From Bacteroidales bacterium (GTDB taxonomy: Bacteria; Bacteroidota; Bacteroidia; Bacteroidales; P3), in the NCBI GenBank assembly GCA_031286005.1, contig JAITVC010000008.1:1-7754 (forward strand): 7,754 nucleotides of DNA, written 5' to 3'. The notes beneath the pieces were generated by a model. That model was not told the origin of the DNA, ran no database searches, and was given only the letters and a program-made list of their open reading frames with translations. A program made the translations under genes and the position numbers. Of this stretch, positions 1-6,119 are shown piece after piece; position 1 is the first letter of the stretch; the number at the start of each line of letters is the position of its first letter.

Positions 1-215
1 AGATGGCGCTGATTCACGACTTGATGAAACACCTGCCCGGCGTTGATTGTGGCGCTTGCGGCGCACCATCGTGTCAAGCCCTCGCCGAAGATATTGCCAA
101 AGTGGAGGCCACTCTAACCAACTGCATCTTTCTGCAAACCACAATGGAAAAACGTGGAAGCATGAGCATTGATGAGCGGGTGGAAACGTTTCGGAAGATT
201 TGGGGGGAGAGATAG
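1..215 (+). CDS. Fe-S binding protein, C-terminal fragment (hydrogenase-associated, CGACGxPxC domain)
   Basis: This is the 3' end of a gene that enters from the left edge; the Met codon at 3-5 is probably internal. The visible residues hold a four-cysteine cluster, CGACGAPSC followed 17 residues later by a fourth Cys (residues 16, 19, 24 and 41 counted from base 3), with LPGVD before it and AEDIAKVEA between. This is the pattern of the RnfB/acetyl-CoA-synthase type [4Fe-4S] domain. In anaerobes this domain often forms the C-terminus of ferredoxin-like proteins carrying an [FeFe]-hydrogenase large-subunit C-terminal region; that identity is inferred, because the upstream part is not visible. 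The DRTGG and PHP genes at 2758-3892 are common companions of such a gene and support the assignment. The protein would be a cytoplasmic electron carrier or redox sensor. The TAG stop is at 213-215. Confidence 0.83.
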   Translation, partial: MALIHDLMKHLPGVDCGACGAPSCQALAEDIAKVEATLTNCIFLQTTMEKRGSMSIDERVETFRKIWGER

Positions 216-233
216 TTTTTAGAATTATAAAAG

Positions 234-446
234 CAAAAAAACTCTCGTGAGCTGCTAAAAGCATCACTCAAGGGATTAAAAGCATCGCTTGACCTACTAA
301 AAGAGTGGTGCGGCAGGCTAAAAGAGCCACAAAAAGGTTCTAAAAGCATCGTTCGAGGGACTAAACGACCCTCGTGAGACACTAAAAGAGTGGCGAGCGA
401 CGCAAAAAGCATCTCGAAACCGACTCTAAAAGCGTGTTGCGAGACT
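234..446. repeat. Degenerate 21-bp periodic repeat array (about ten units)
   Basis: Ten head-to-tail units begin at 234, 255, 276, 297, 318, 340, 361, 382, 403 and 426. Eight of the ten units are exactly 21 bases, and the others are 22 and 23. Each opens with CTAAAAG or a near match, and many continue CATCGCTTGAGGGA or a variant of it. An eleventh, eroded unit may occupy 447-467. The units are contiguous, with no unique spacers. An A-tract every 21 bp corresponds to two helical turns, so the DNA could be curved. Read in the frame of the upstream Fe-S gene, the first units give a Leu/Lys heptad pattern (LLKASLKGLKASLDLLKEW), but stops before and within the array argue against real coding. It sits in what would be the 3' untranslated region of the Fe-S gene, just before a terminator. 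Confidence 0.75.
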
Positions 447-467
447 CTCGGAGAACCTCTGTCGAGG

Positions 468-515
468 AAAAAAGAGAGGAGCACCATGCTTTTTGCATGA
501 AACTCCTCTCTTTTT
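468..515. terminator. Bidirectional Rho-independent terminator hairpin
   Basis: A 13-bp perfect stem pairs AAAAAGAGAGGAG (469-481) with CTCCTCTCTTTTT (503-515). Inside the loop a second small stem, CATGC (485-489) with GCATG (495-499), closes on TTTTT. The arm has an A-run on its left and a T-run on its right, so transcripts from either strand end in a U-tract after a GC-containing stem. It lies between the plus-strand Fe-S gene and the minus-strand barrel gene, which converge here, and probably ends both. Confidence 0.85.
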
Positions 516-530
516 GAGTTGTTTCGGCCG

Positions 531-578
531 TTTCGACTCCGCTCAACGACCGCACTTCGGTCGCTGAGCGAAGTCGAA
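531..578. repeat. Dispersed palindrome, copy 1 (TTCGACTCCGCTCA family)
   Basis: The arm 532-552 pairs with 558-578 over 21 bp with two mismatches around a five-base loop (CACTT). The right arm contains GCTGAGCGAAGTCGAAGC (563-580), which matches the palindrome at 6037-6054 in 17 of 18 bases. The left arm, read in reverse, is another near copy of the same motif. Related palindromes are, to my knowledge, scattered between genes in many Bacteroidota genomes. It lies between the barrel gene's stop and the terminator. Confidence 0.75.
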
Positions 579-594
579 GCGAGCATGCCCTCAA

Positions 595-1269
595 TTAGAA
601 TCGAAACGTTAATCCTACTTTTGGCACAGATACAGCCCTGCTTTCTTCTAAGGTTTTCTTGGTCAAAAAACCGCCATATTGATAGTCAAAATACACGCCT
701 AAGCCGTCCCAGATGTAGAAGAATACGCCACCACCAACGGTGGCAATGGCTTTCGTGGTATTGCCACCACCTCTTAACATAGGACTTGACATCCATTTGT
801 GTCTGAAATAAAAACCGCCTAATTCTGCGCTGGCATAAAAATCCACACGAGGGGCTTTGTCTCGATATTTTTCAAATAACAAAGGTAATAGATGAGTACT
901 AGCTTTTACTCCACCACCAAAAATATGGGTTTTTAATGATCCCCTTGGTATTCTTTCCTGACTATCACGATTACGATAGTTGATGTAGCCATAACTGCTC
1001 CACAAACCAACTCGAAGAAGTCTACAAATTGGATAATTTACCTCTACTCGATACATTCGATATCTATTATTTGGCAAGAAAGTAACATAGTCAGATCCAT
1101 TCGCCTCGTACAGATAACCTGAAAAAGCAGGTTTAGCATACCTTGGAGTCTCAATTTGAAAAGTAGATAAGCGCACATCTACTCCTAACATACGAGTTCG
1201 TTTTGCTTTTTGTGCGATTACGTTAATGCATAATAGCAATAATAAAAGTAAAATTAATGTTTTTTTCAT
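595..1269 (-). CDS. Putative outer-membrane beta-barrel protein, 224 aa
   Basis: The start is placed at 1269 because it begins a textbook signal peptide, MKKTLILLLLLLLCINVIAQ, with cleavage expected near residue 20. Longer readings upstream would overlap the preceding gene. The mature part is rich in alternating aromatic and polar stretches and glycines (for example YRMYRVEVNYP, GGFYFRH, GVFFYIWDGLGVYFDYQY) and ends VGLTFRF. A terminal Phe after alternating hydrophobic residues is the usual insertion signal of outer-membrane barrels. The size suits a barrel of about eight to ten strands. It follows the lipoprotein gene by 16 bases, so the two are probably one transcript and may work together at the outer membrane. 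I recognise no specific family. The gene ends just before a palindrome and a bidirectional terminator. Confidence 0.8.
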   Translation of the reverse strand: MKKTLILLLLLLLCINVIAQKAKRTRMLGVDVRLSTFQIETPRYAKPAFSGYLYEANGSDYVTFLPNNRYRMYRVEVNYPICRLLRVGLWSSYGYINYRNRDSQERIPRGSLKTHIFGGGVKASTHLLPLLFEKYRDKAPRVDFYASAELGGFYFRHKWMSSPMLRGGGNTTKAIATVGGGVFFYIWDGLGVYFDYQYGGFLTKKTLEESRAVSVPKVGLTFRF

Positions 1270-1285
1270 TCCAATTTTGAATTTA

Positions 1286-2257
1286 TTAGGGTTGATATAC
1301 CCATTCCCACGAAATGCCAGAACCAGACCAACCCTTAAACTTATAGCTACTTTCATACACCCGAGGATCGCCCTTATCGGTTGTAACATAATTGAGTATA
1401 TTGCCAAACATTTCGCTACCATCATCAGCCCTGTAATACTCCCAAGAAAGCGGATAATATTTACCACCTATTGGTTGAATTAAAAATTCAAGCCTTCCTT
1501 CATATGCAAACTCTATAAATAAACTTCGTTGGCACCCAAACCAAGCGATAACTCTATGATAGGGTTTAATCCAATACCAAGTTACAAGTACAGGATATTC
1601 GTAATTAGGATTTAGAAAAGTTTGAAATTCTAACTGAATTTTATTATTTCCGCTTTTCTCTTCTTTGTAAAAAACAGTGTTCAGAAGTGGCGCAGCTGAA
1701 GGTACTCTCATTTGAGGACCAACTTCTTGCCGTTTTGCTCTTTTCATAGGGGAAAGAGCAACTTCGGATTGATTTTTAATATTTAGCACAGCATCATCTG
1801 TAATCTTGCAAATATTTCCTCCTACTTTAATTTCTCCGCTTTCGTTTGCCAAATACCGATAAGGGTTAGCGTAAGCAACAGTTTCTACCGTATATTCTCC
1901 GTTTTCATCCTCAATCAACTGAATGTATTCACTATGCTCGGCAACGAACGCTTTGATTTCTTCAATGCTTTGGAATTGGTTGGGGTCAATGGTTTCGTAA
2001 AACTCTTGACAAATAGTTGCAAACGATTTAAAACCTTGTGCAACTTCTTGTGCTTTACGCTCTTTTGAACTCAAAGCTAAAACTTTGTGAAGCGCTAAAT
2101 TCAGAGCTGTGTCATTTTCATAATTTTGGTCATAATTGTGAACGATGGTTTCTACAACTGATTTTTTTGTTTCCTCGTCCATTTTTTGGCACGCGGTAAA
2201 TATGGTGGCCATTGCAAATGCTGCAATGATGCCGGTTTTTATGATATTATTTTTCAT
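1286..2257 (-). CDS. Uncharacterised surface lipoprotein, 323 aa
   Basis: The N-terminus (KNNIIKTGIIAAFAMATIFTAC) is a type II signal peptide with the lipidated Cys at residue 23. The residues that follow (QKMDEE) are acidic, resembling the lipoprotein export signal that sends Bacteroidota lipoproteins to the cell surface. Residues about 25-120 look mostly helical and charged (EETKKSVVETIVHNY, SIEEIKAFVAEHSEY). A basic, Pro-rich linker (MKRAKRQEVGP) near residue 170 leads to a C-terminal half rich in Trp and Tyr (LVTWYWIKPYHRVIAW, GWSGSGISWEWVYQP) that suggests a beta domain, possibly ligand binding. I recognise no family and see no catalytic motif. The gene precedes an outer-membrane barrel gene by 16 bases. 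The only good promoter on this strand lies about 400 bases upstream, so the leader would include the (CT)15 tract. Confidence 0.82.
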   Translation of the reverse strand: MKNNIIKTGIIAAFAMATIFTACQKMDEETKKSVVETIVHNYDQNYENDTALNLALHKVLALSSKERKAQEVAQGFKSFATICQEFYETIDPNQFQSIEEIKAFVAEHSEYIQLIEDENGEYTVETVAYANPYRYLANESGEIKVGGNICKITDDAVLNIKNQSEVALSPMKRAKRQEVGPQMRVPSAAPLLNTVFYKEEKSGNNKIQLEFQTFLNPNYEYPVLVTWYWIKPYHRVIAWFGCQRSLFIEFAYEGRLEFLIQPIGGKYYPLSWEYYRADDGSEMFGNILNYVTTDKGDPRVYESSYKFKGWSGSGISWEWVYQP

Positions 2258-2326
2258 TGTTTTGGTTTGAAATTTTTATTATTAATTTGTTTTAGTTCCC
2301 TCACATTGCTTGGGATAACACTTTTT

Positions 2327-2358
2327 GTAGTTTCTTCGCTATGGCGAAGAATGACTAC
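2327..2358. repeat. REP-like hairpin (TTCTTCGC-TATG-GCGAAGAA)
   Basis: TTCTTCGC (2332-2339) and GCGAAGAA (2344-2351) form a perfect 8-bp stem with loop TATG. Outside it GTAGT (2327-2331) pairs with ACTAC (2354-2358) across a two-base bulge. Hairpins of this TTCTTCGC...GAAGAATGAC type recur between genes in many bacterial genomes. It has no U-tract, so it is not a standard terminator. In the minus direction it would fall in the leader of the lipoprotein gene, about 70 bases before its start. Confidence 0.6.
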
Positions 2359-2525
2359 TTGGGGTTGTATTACGGATCGTCTAAACTTGTGCTAAGTGAT
2401 GTTCTTTGATTAAGACTGTTTCGGATATAAGAAATCCTCAAATTTTTCTTTCGGCATGTCTTGGAAATTGTTGAGGAAATATGTATATTACGCGCGCACG
2501 TTTTTCTATTATTATACGTCTGCTC

Positions 2526-2561
<36 letters not shown>

Positions 2562-2649
2562 ATAAAATATTCGAGAAATCCAAATTTTTGGACCACTTTT
2601 TTCGCACTATATTGAAAATAGTTTTGAGCATTTGAGTGTGTTTGATTTG

Positions 2650-2681
2650 CAAATATACAAAAAGTTTTCCAACTGCACAAA
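2650..2681 (-). promoter_or_regulatory. Bacteroidota-type promoter, minus strand
   Basis: On the minus strand, TTTG (plus-strand CAAA 2678-2681) is followed after 20 bases by TATATTTG (plus-strand CAAATATA 2650-2657), matching the TTTG / TAnnTTTG consensus. Transcription would start near 2643 and run toward the lipoprotein gene, giving a leader of about 385 bases. No better match lies closer to that gene. Confidence 0.55.
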
Positions 2682-2689
2682 TTTTTTTA

Positions 2690-2723
2690 TTTGCCAACTA
2701 ATCACTATTTTTTTGTATCTTTG
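2690..2723 (+). promoter_or_regulatory. Bacteroidota-type promoter for the DRTGG-PHP genes
   Basis: TTTG (2690-2693) is followed after 22 bases by TATCTTTG (2716-2723), close to the major Bacteroidota sigma consensus TTTG / TAnnTTTG. The expected start is near 2730, about 28 bases before the DRTGG start codon. Only eight bases separate its -33 element from that of the divergent minus-strand promoter. Confidence 0.75.
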
Positions 2724-2757
2724 CAATCTAAACTTCAATATCTAAAAATATAACACT

Positions 2758-3096
2758 ATGACTGTAAAAGAACTCAAAGAAAACCTCAATCTTACCGTTT
2801 TCTCCGGCGAAAGCGGATTAAACAAAACTGTTGATGGCGGCTATGTGTCCGACCTTTTAAGCGATGTGATGGGACACGCCGAAATGGACAACGTGTGGGT
2901 TACCTTACAAACCCACAAAAACATCATGGCCATCGCATCGCTCAAAGAGCTTTCTGCCATCATTTTGGTAAAAGGCTTAACGCCCGACGAAGATTGCCTC
3001 AAACAAAGCAATGAAGAAGGAATCCCGATTCTTGGCACAAATGAGCAAACGTTTGAGATTACGGGAAAACTTTATTGCGCTATCTCCAAACTGTAA
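2758..3096 (+). CDS. DRTGG-domain protein, 112 aa
   Basis: The whole protein is one small domain. Its key segment, KTVDGGYVSDLLSDVMGHAE (residues 23-42), matches the DRTGG signature, where a V-x-G-x-Y-x-x-DLLS-x-VM pattern is typical. The rest alternates strands and helices (VWVTLQTH, AIASLKELSAIILVKG, GIPILGTNEQTFEITGKL), as in the Rossmann-like fold of this family. DRTGG domains occur next to CBS domains, in phosphotransacetylase-like proteins, and as stand-alone proteins beside hydrogenase, Fe-S and PHP genes in anaerobes. Their biochemical role is not established; ligand sensing is an inference. The start at 2758 is the first Met after a strong promoter and gives the expected N-terminus MTVKELKE. 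It is probably co-transcribed with the PHP gene 82 bases downstream, across a large hairpin. Confidence 0.9.
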   Translation: MTVKELKENLNLTVFSGESGLNKTVDGGYVSDLLSDVMGHAEMDNVWVTLQTHKNIMAIASLKELSAIILVKGLTPDEDCLKQSNEEGIPILGTNEQTFEITGKLYCAISKL

Positions 3097-3170
3097 AATA
3101 GTGATTAGTGATTAGTGATTAGTGAATATTGATTGGTTGTTTCGCTAATCGCTAATCACTAATCACTAAT
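3097..3170. repeat. Heptamer-repeat hairpin (GATTAGT / ACTAATC) between DRTGG and PHP genes
   Basis: Tandem copies of GATTAGT occupy 3097-3126 and the complementary ACTAATC series occupies 3141-3170. The arms pair over 30 positions with 27 Watson-Crick pairs, two G-U pairs and one mismatch, around a 14-base loop (3127-3140). It begins directly after the DRTGG stop codon and ends eight bases before the PHP start codon. There is no U-tract, so it is not an ordinary terminator. A single related copy, CTAATCACTATT, lies in the promoter region near 2697-2708. Confidence 0.88.
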
Positions 3171-3178
3171 AACTATCC

Positions 3179-3892
3179 ATGTATAAAGCCGACCTCCACA
3201 TCCACACCATCCTCTCTCCTTGCGGGGATTTGAGCATGAGTCCGCAAAATATTGTGGACACGGCTCTTTTGCGAGGTTTGCAGATTATTGGTATCACCGA
3301 CCACAACTCTACACGGCAAGCACCGTTGGTAAAAAGAATCGGCGAAAGGCAAGGTTTGTTGGTGTTGTGCGGTTGCGAAATCACGAGTAAAGAGGAGGCG
3401 CATTGTTTGGCATTTTTTAAAGACGATGAAACGTTGAATGAGTTTCAAACATTCTTGGATGCTCATTTGCCCGGTATTCCCAATGATACGGATAGGTTCG
3501 GTTATCAAGTTGTAGTCGACGAAAACGAGGAAATCATTTACGAAGAACCCAAACTGTTGATTTCTGCTTTGGATGTTGGTTTGGATGGTTTGTACGATGA
3601 AGTTCATCGCTTGGGCGGAATTTTTATTCCTGCACACATCGACAAACCAACCACAAGTTTGATGAGTCAATTAGGCTTTGTTCCACCGGATATTAAAGCC
3701 GACGGCATGGAATTGAGCAAGTTCAATATTCCGGAGAAATTTATCAAACGGTTTGCGTATCTCAAAAAATTCAAATTCATTCAAAGTTCGGATGCTCATG
3801 TTTTGGATACCATCGGCGAAACCTTTTCAGAGTTGGATTTGAAAGCATTGTCGTTTGAAGGCGTGAAGGCCTATTTCACAAAGCTCTGTTGA
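3179..3892 (+). CDS. PHP-domain metal-dependent phosphoesterase, 237 aa
   Basis: The metal-binding motifs of the PHP (polymerase and histidinol phosphatase) superfamily are all present: DLHIHT (H7, H9), ITDHNS (D41, H42), GCEITS (E67), EAHCLA (H75), PAHID (H153) and SSDAH (D205, H207). The LSPCGDLSMSP stretch just after the first motif is characteristic of the COG0613-like branch related to TrpH/YciV phosphoesterases. The full motif set implies an active cytoplasmic hydrolase using two or three divalent metals; the substrate (nucleotide, oligonucleotide or sugar phosphate) cannot be read from sequence. The start at 3179 places DLHIHT at its usual position at the N-terminus. It is likely in one transcript with the DRTGG gene, as no promoter motif lies between them. 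Such genes accompany hydrogenase/Fe-S loci in anaerobes, where their role is unknown. Confidence 0.92.
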   Translation: MYKADLHIHTILSPCGDLSMSPQNIVDTALLRGLQIIGITDHNSTRQAPLVKRIGERQGLLVLCGCEITSKEEAHCLAFFKDDETLNEFQTFLDAHLPGIPNDTDRFGYQVVVDENEEIIYEEPKLLISALDVGLDGLYDEVHRLGGIFIPAHIDKPTTSLMSQLGFVPPDIKADGMELSKFNIPEKFIKRFAYLKKFKFIQSSDAHVLDTIGETFSELDLKALSFEGVKAYFTKLC

Positions 3893-3909
3893 TGAAAATA
3901 TAACCACCG

Positions 3910-3941
3910 TTTGTTTATGTCAATAAAAAATAGTATCTTTG
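3910..3941 (+). promoter_or_regulatory. Bacteroidota-type promoter for the GH28-like gene
   Basis: TTTG (3910-3913) and TATCTTTG (3934-3941) are separated by 20 bases, a near-ideal match to the TTTG / TAnnTTTG consensus. Transcription should start near 3948, leaving a leader of about 50 bases before the ATG at 3998. This makes the beta-helix gene a transcript separate from the PHP gene. Confidence 0.78.
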
Positions 3942-3997
3942 TATCTTATTTTGTTTAAGTTAGATTGAAAACAGAAGTTTACTCCCACGGAAAAAAT

Positions 3998-5113
3998 ATG
4001 AAGAAGTCCGTATTTTTATTGATAGCTTTTAGCTTTTTTGCAAATGCTTCGGCTCAAATTACACCTAACCCATGGCTTAAGGCCGAAGATTTGGTAAAAT
4101 CTGTGGAAAGTTCCGTATACGCAAAAACTATAACCATTTCTACCCAAAACATCGGAAATGCCACCAAGGCTATCAACGACGCGATTGAGGCTTGCAACAA
4201 AGCCGGTGGCGGGAAAGTGATAATTCCGAAAGGGGAATTTTTAACCGGACAAATTGTATTGCTGAGCCATGTTAACCTTTTGCTTCACGAAGGCGCAGTC
4301 TTAAAATATTCGGCAGAGTTGAATGATGAAAGAGCCAACCAAACAGCTAAAACATTAATTTATGTTGGAAAACAAACCAATGCCGCCGTTACCGGAAAGG
4401 GTTTGTTAGCAGGCTCTATCAACACCGGTTGTTATCTCCAAGACTCTAAAAACATTATTATTGAAGTGTGTAGATTTCAAACCAGCGGAAATGAAGGACT
4501 ATACATCGAATCTTGCGAAAACGTTATCGTTCGTGGGAGCACAATTAAAAATGGGAAGGATGGGATAGTGATTAGTAGCAATAGTTTGCAAGATTGTCGG
4601 AATATATTTGTGGACAATTTCAATATGAACAGTCCAAATCTGATTTGTGCCATCTGCATTAAATCGGGTGTTAATGCCAATCTCATCGAAAATATATTTG
4701 TTCGCAACGTTAAAATCAATGCTTGTGCTGAAACTGCCGTACGCATGGATATAGCAGAGCCGGATAAAAGCACAAAAAGCAAAGACAAATATGTGATTAG
4801 ATCGGTTAATTTCGACCAGATTACGAGCAAATCCAGCCGTTATGGTTTGGTCATTGATGGCTCGGAAAATCGCCGTGCAGCGCAAATTATGATTAAAAAC
4901 AGCACCTTTGAAGGTTTGAAAGAACCGGGTATGAACAACATTAACGCCGATAACGTAACATTTCAAAATGTAACGATGACTAATGATGCCGGTTTTAAAA
5001 CCTCTGCAACCTTCCGGGAAATGACTTCCGACCAACGGAAAACATTGATTGAACAGCGCCGCAAAGAACTCCAAGAACGTCGCGACCAACCACGGCAATC
5101 AACACAACGATAA
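3998..5113 (+). CDS. Secreted GH28-like right-handed beta-helix protein, probably non-catalytic, 371 aa
   Basis: The start at 3998 begins a clear signal peptide, MKKSVFLLIAFSFFANASAQ; a TTG-initiated extension from 3965 would bury it. Residues 51-105 (TKAINDAIEACNKAGGGKVI, then PKGEFLTGQI and LLHEGAVLKYS) match the N-terminal part of glycoside hydrolase family 28 (polygalacturonase-like) proteins. Residues 150-330 show repeated N-[IV]-x-[IV] rungs of a right-handed beta-helix (NIIIEV, NVIVRG, NIFVDN, NIFVRN). Aligned by eye with classic polygalacturonases, most catalytic residues are changed: NTD becomes NEG (E166), the DD pair becomes KD (K187, D188), the GHG histidine is Cys220, and RIK becomes RMD (R249, D251). 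Normal GH28 chemistry is therefore doubtful; carbohydrate binding or altered chemistry is inferred. The C-terminus (343-371) is a charged helical tail rich in Arg, Glu and Gln. Confidence 0.83.
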   Translation: MKKSVFLLIAFSFFANASAQITPNPWLKAEDLVKSVESSVYAKTITISTQNIGNATKAINDAIEACNKAGGGKVIIPKGEFLTGQIVLLSHVNLLLHEGAVLKYSAELNDERANQTAKTLIYVGKQTNAAVTGKGLLAGSINTGCYLQDSKNIIIEVCRFQTSGNEGLYIESCENVIVRGSTIKNGKDGIVISSNSLQDCRNIFVDNFNMNSPNLICAICIKSGVNANLIENIFVRNVKINACAETAVRMDIAEPDKSTKSKDKYVIRSVNFDQITSKSSRYGLVIDGSENRRAAQIMIKNSTFEGLKEPGMNNINADNVTFQNVTMTNDAGFKTSATFREMTSDQRKTLIEQRRKELQERRDQPRQSTQR

Positions 5114-5144
5114 CGTTAAAACTATAAAACGGATTTTGTACAGG

Positions 5145-5870
5145 TTATCCCCGCAATTCAAAATTTGCTCCCAAGTATTTATCACGAACAACCGGATCGT
5201 TGGCTAATTTTTCGGCCGTTCCGGATACAAAAATCTTACCGTCGAACAACATGTAAGCACGGTCGGTAATAGACAAGGTTTCATGCACGTTATGGTCGGT
5301 AATCAGCACTCCGATATTCTTATCTTTAAGTTTAGCTACAATCTTTTGGATGTCTTCAACAGCAATTGGGTCTACGCCAGCAAACGGTTCGTCAAGCAAA
5401 ATAAATTTCGGATCCATAGCCAAGGCACGGGCAATTTCGGTACGGCGGCGTTCACCACCGGAAAGTTGAATACCCAAACTTTTCCTCACATTTTGCAACC
5501 CGAACTCATCTAACAACTGTTCTAATTTGTCTTTCTGTTCGGCTTTGGAAAGATTGGTAAACTCAAGCACGGCCGAGATATTGTCTTCGACCGAAAGATG
5601 GCGGAAAACAGAAGCCTCTTGGGGCAAATAACCAATCCCATTTTGAGCACGTTTGTACATCGGCATAGAAGTGATGTCCAAATCATTCAAAAATATCTTA
5701 CCTTCGAGAGGACGAATTAAACCCACAATCATATAAAACGATGTTGTTTTTCCGGCGCCATTAGGACCTAAAAGCCCAACAATTTCGCCTTGTTCAACAG
5801 AAATGTTCACGTGATCGACAACAGTACGTTTGCCGTATTTTTTGACAATGTTTTCGGTTCTGATTTGCAT
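5145..5870 (-). CDS. lptB: LPS export ABC transporter ATP-binding protein LptB, 241 aa
   Basis: All nucleotide-binding motifs are intact: Walker A GPNGAGKT (35-42), Q-loop [10 protein letters not shown] (Q84), signature LSGGE (136-140), Walker [13 protein letters not shown] (157-166) and switch His in TDHNV (H193). The [18 protein letters not shown] stretch and the [12 protein letters not shown] segment after the signature are typical of LptB, and the length equals the family's usual size (about 240). LptB hydrolyses ATP on the inner face of the inner membrane and, with LptF and LptG, drives lipopolysaccharide to the outer membrane through the Lpt bridge. It appears monocistronic here, with its own -7 element and a leader of only about 14 bases. 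It converges with the GH28-like gene across 31 bases, with no obvious terminator between them. Confidence 0.97.
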   Translation of the reverse strand: MQIRTENIVKKYGKRTVVDHVNISVEQGEIVGLLGPNGAGKTTSFYMIVGLIRPLEGKIFLNDLDITSMPMYKRAQNGIGYLPQEASVFRHLSVEDNISAVLEFTNLSKAEQKDKLEQLLDEFGLQNVRKSLGIQLSGGERRRTEIARALAMDPKFILLDEPFAGVDPIAVEDIQKIVAKLKDKNIGVLITDHNVHETLSITDRAYMLFDGKIFVSGTAEKLANDPVVRDKYLGANFELRG

Positions 5871-5890
5871 AATACAAGAATTACAATTTG

Positions 5891-5898
5891 CAAAGATA
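5891..5898 (-). promoter_or_regulatory. Probable -7 element of lptB
   Basis: The plus-strand bases CAAAGATA read TATCTTTG on the minus strand, identical to the -7 elements at 2716 and 3934. Transcription would start near 5884, about 14 bases before the lptB ATG. No clear TTTG is found at the -33 distance, so the match is partial. Confidence 0.55.
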
Positions 5899-5996
5899 CA
5901 AAAAAATTATGAGTTATGGATTATTGCTTAAAAATATTCCGAATGATTACAAAAAATTCCCAGACCTACAAATCTTTATTCAAAGCAAAAGGCCAA

Positions 5997-6008
5997 AGGT
6001 TAACCTTA
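5997..6008. repeat. Perfect 12-bp palindrome AAGGTTAACCTT
   Basis: A perfect palindrome lies in a stretch of purine/pyrimidine words (CCAAAGGTTAACC, then CCCTTGACCTTTC) between lptB and the FISUMP lipoprotein gene. It could be a site for a dimeric regulator or part of a dispersed repeat; nothing in the sequence decides between these. Confidence 0.4.
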
Positions 6009-6032
6009 ACCCTTGACCTTTCACCTAATCCC

Positions 6033-6058
6033 GGTGGCTGAGCGGAGTCGAAGCCACC
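6033..6058. repeat. Dispersed palindrome, copy 2 (GCTGAGCGGAGTCGAAGC)
   Basis: GGTGGCT (6033-6039) and AGCCACC (6052-6058) flank the core. The 18-base segment 6037-6054 differs by one base from 563-580 in the palindrome at the other end of the window. It lies downstream of the FISUMP lipoprotein gene. Confidence 0.75.
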
Positions 6059-6077
6059 GCACCCCCCACAGCGTTAT

Positions 6078-6107
6078 GTACGGGCGGGGTTTGCCCGCCC
6101 TTTGTAC
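6078..6107. repeat. GC-rich palindrome GGGCGGG-GTTTG-CCCGCCC
   Basis: A perfect 7-bp GC stem (6082-6088 with 6094-6100) is framed by GTAC on both sides (6078-6081, 6104-6107). It begins 12 bases beyond the FISUMP gene's stop codon. In the minus direction no U-tract follows, so it is more likely a dispersed repeat or a 3'-end stabilising structure than an intrinsic terminator. Confidence 0.6.
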
Positions 6108-6119
6108 AAAACAGCAAAA

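Noticed and set aside
234..446. Possible CRISPR array
   Set aside because: Units are contiguous and degenerate with a 21-base period. There are no conserved repeats separated by unique spacers and no cas genes.
74..586. A 170-codon minus-strand reading frame across the Fe-S gene end and the repeat region
   Set aside because: It is antisense to the Fe-S domain and otherwise translates the 21-bp repeats, the terminator and the dispersed palindrome. It has no signal peptide or known motif.
739..768. Nine-base inverted repeat GGTGGCAAT / ATTGCCACC inside the barrel gene
   Set aside because: It is explained by two Gly-rich coding stretches (RGGGNT and VGGGVF) and needs no regulatory explanation.
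1270..1467. N-terminal extension of the barrel protein to 290 residues
   Set aside because: It would overlap the preceding lipoprotein gene and place a clear signal peptide in the middle of the protein.
3173..3670. A 165-codon antisense frame in the PHP gene
   Set aside because: The plus strand carries the full set of PHP metal-binding motifs, so this is a shadow.
4499..5098. A 199-codon antisense frame in the GH28-like gene
   Set aside because: It is a mirror of a strongly coding sequence, with no promoter, signal or domain. The sense strand has a signal peptide and beta-helix repeats.
5114..5144. Terminator between the convergent GH28-like gene and lptB
   Set aside because: No stem of useful length with a U-tract can be found in these 31 bases.
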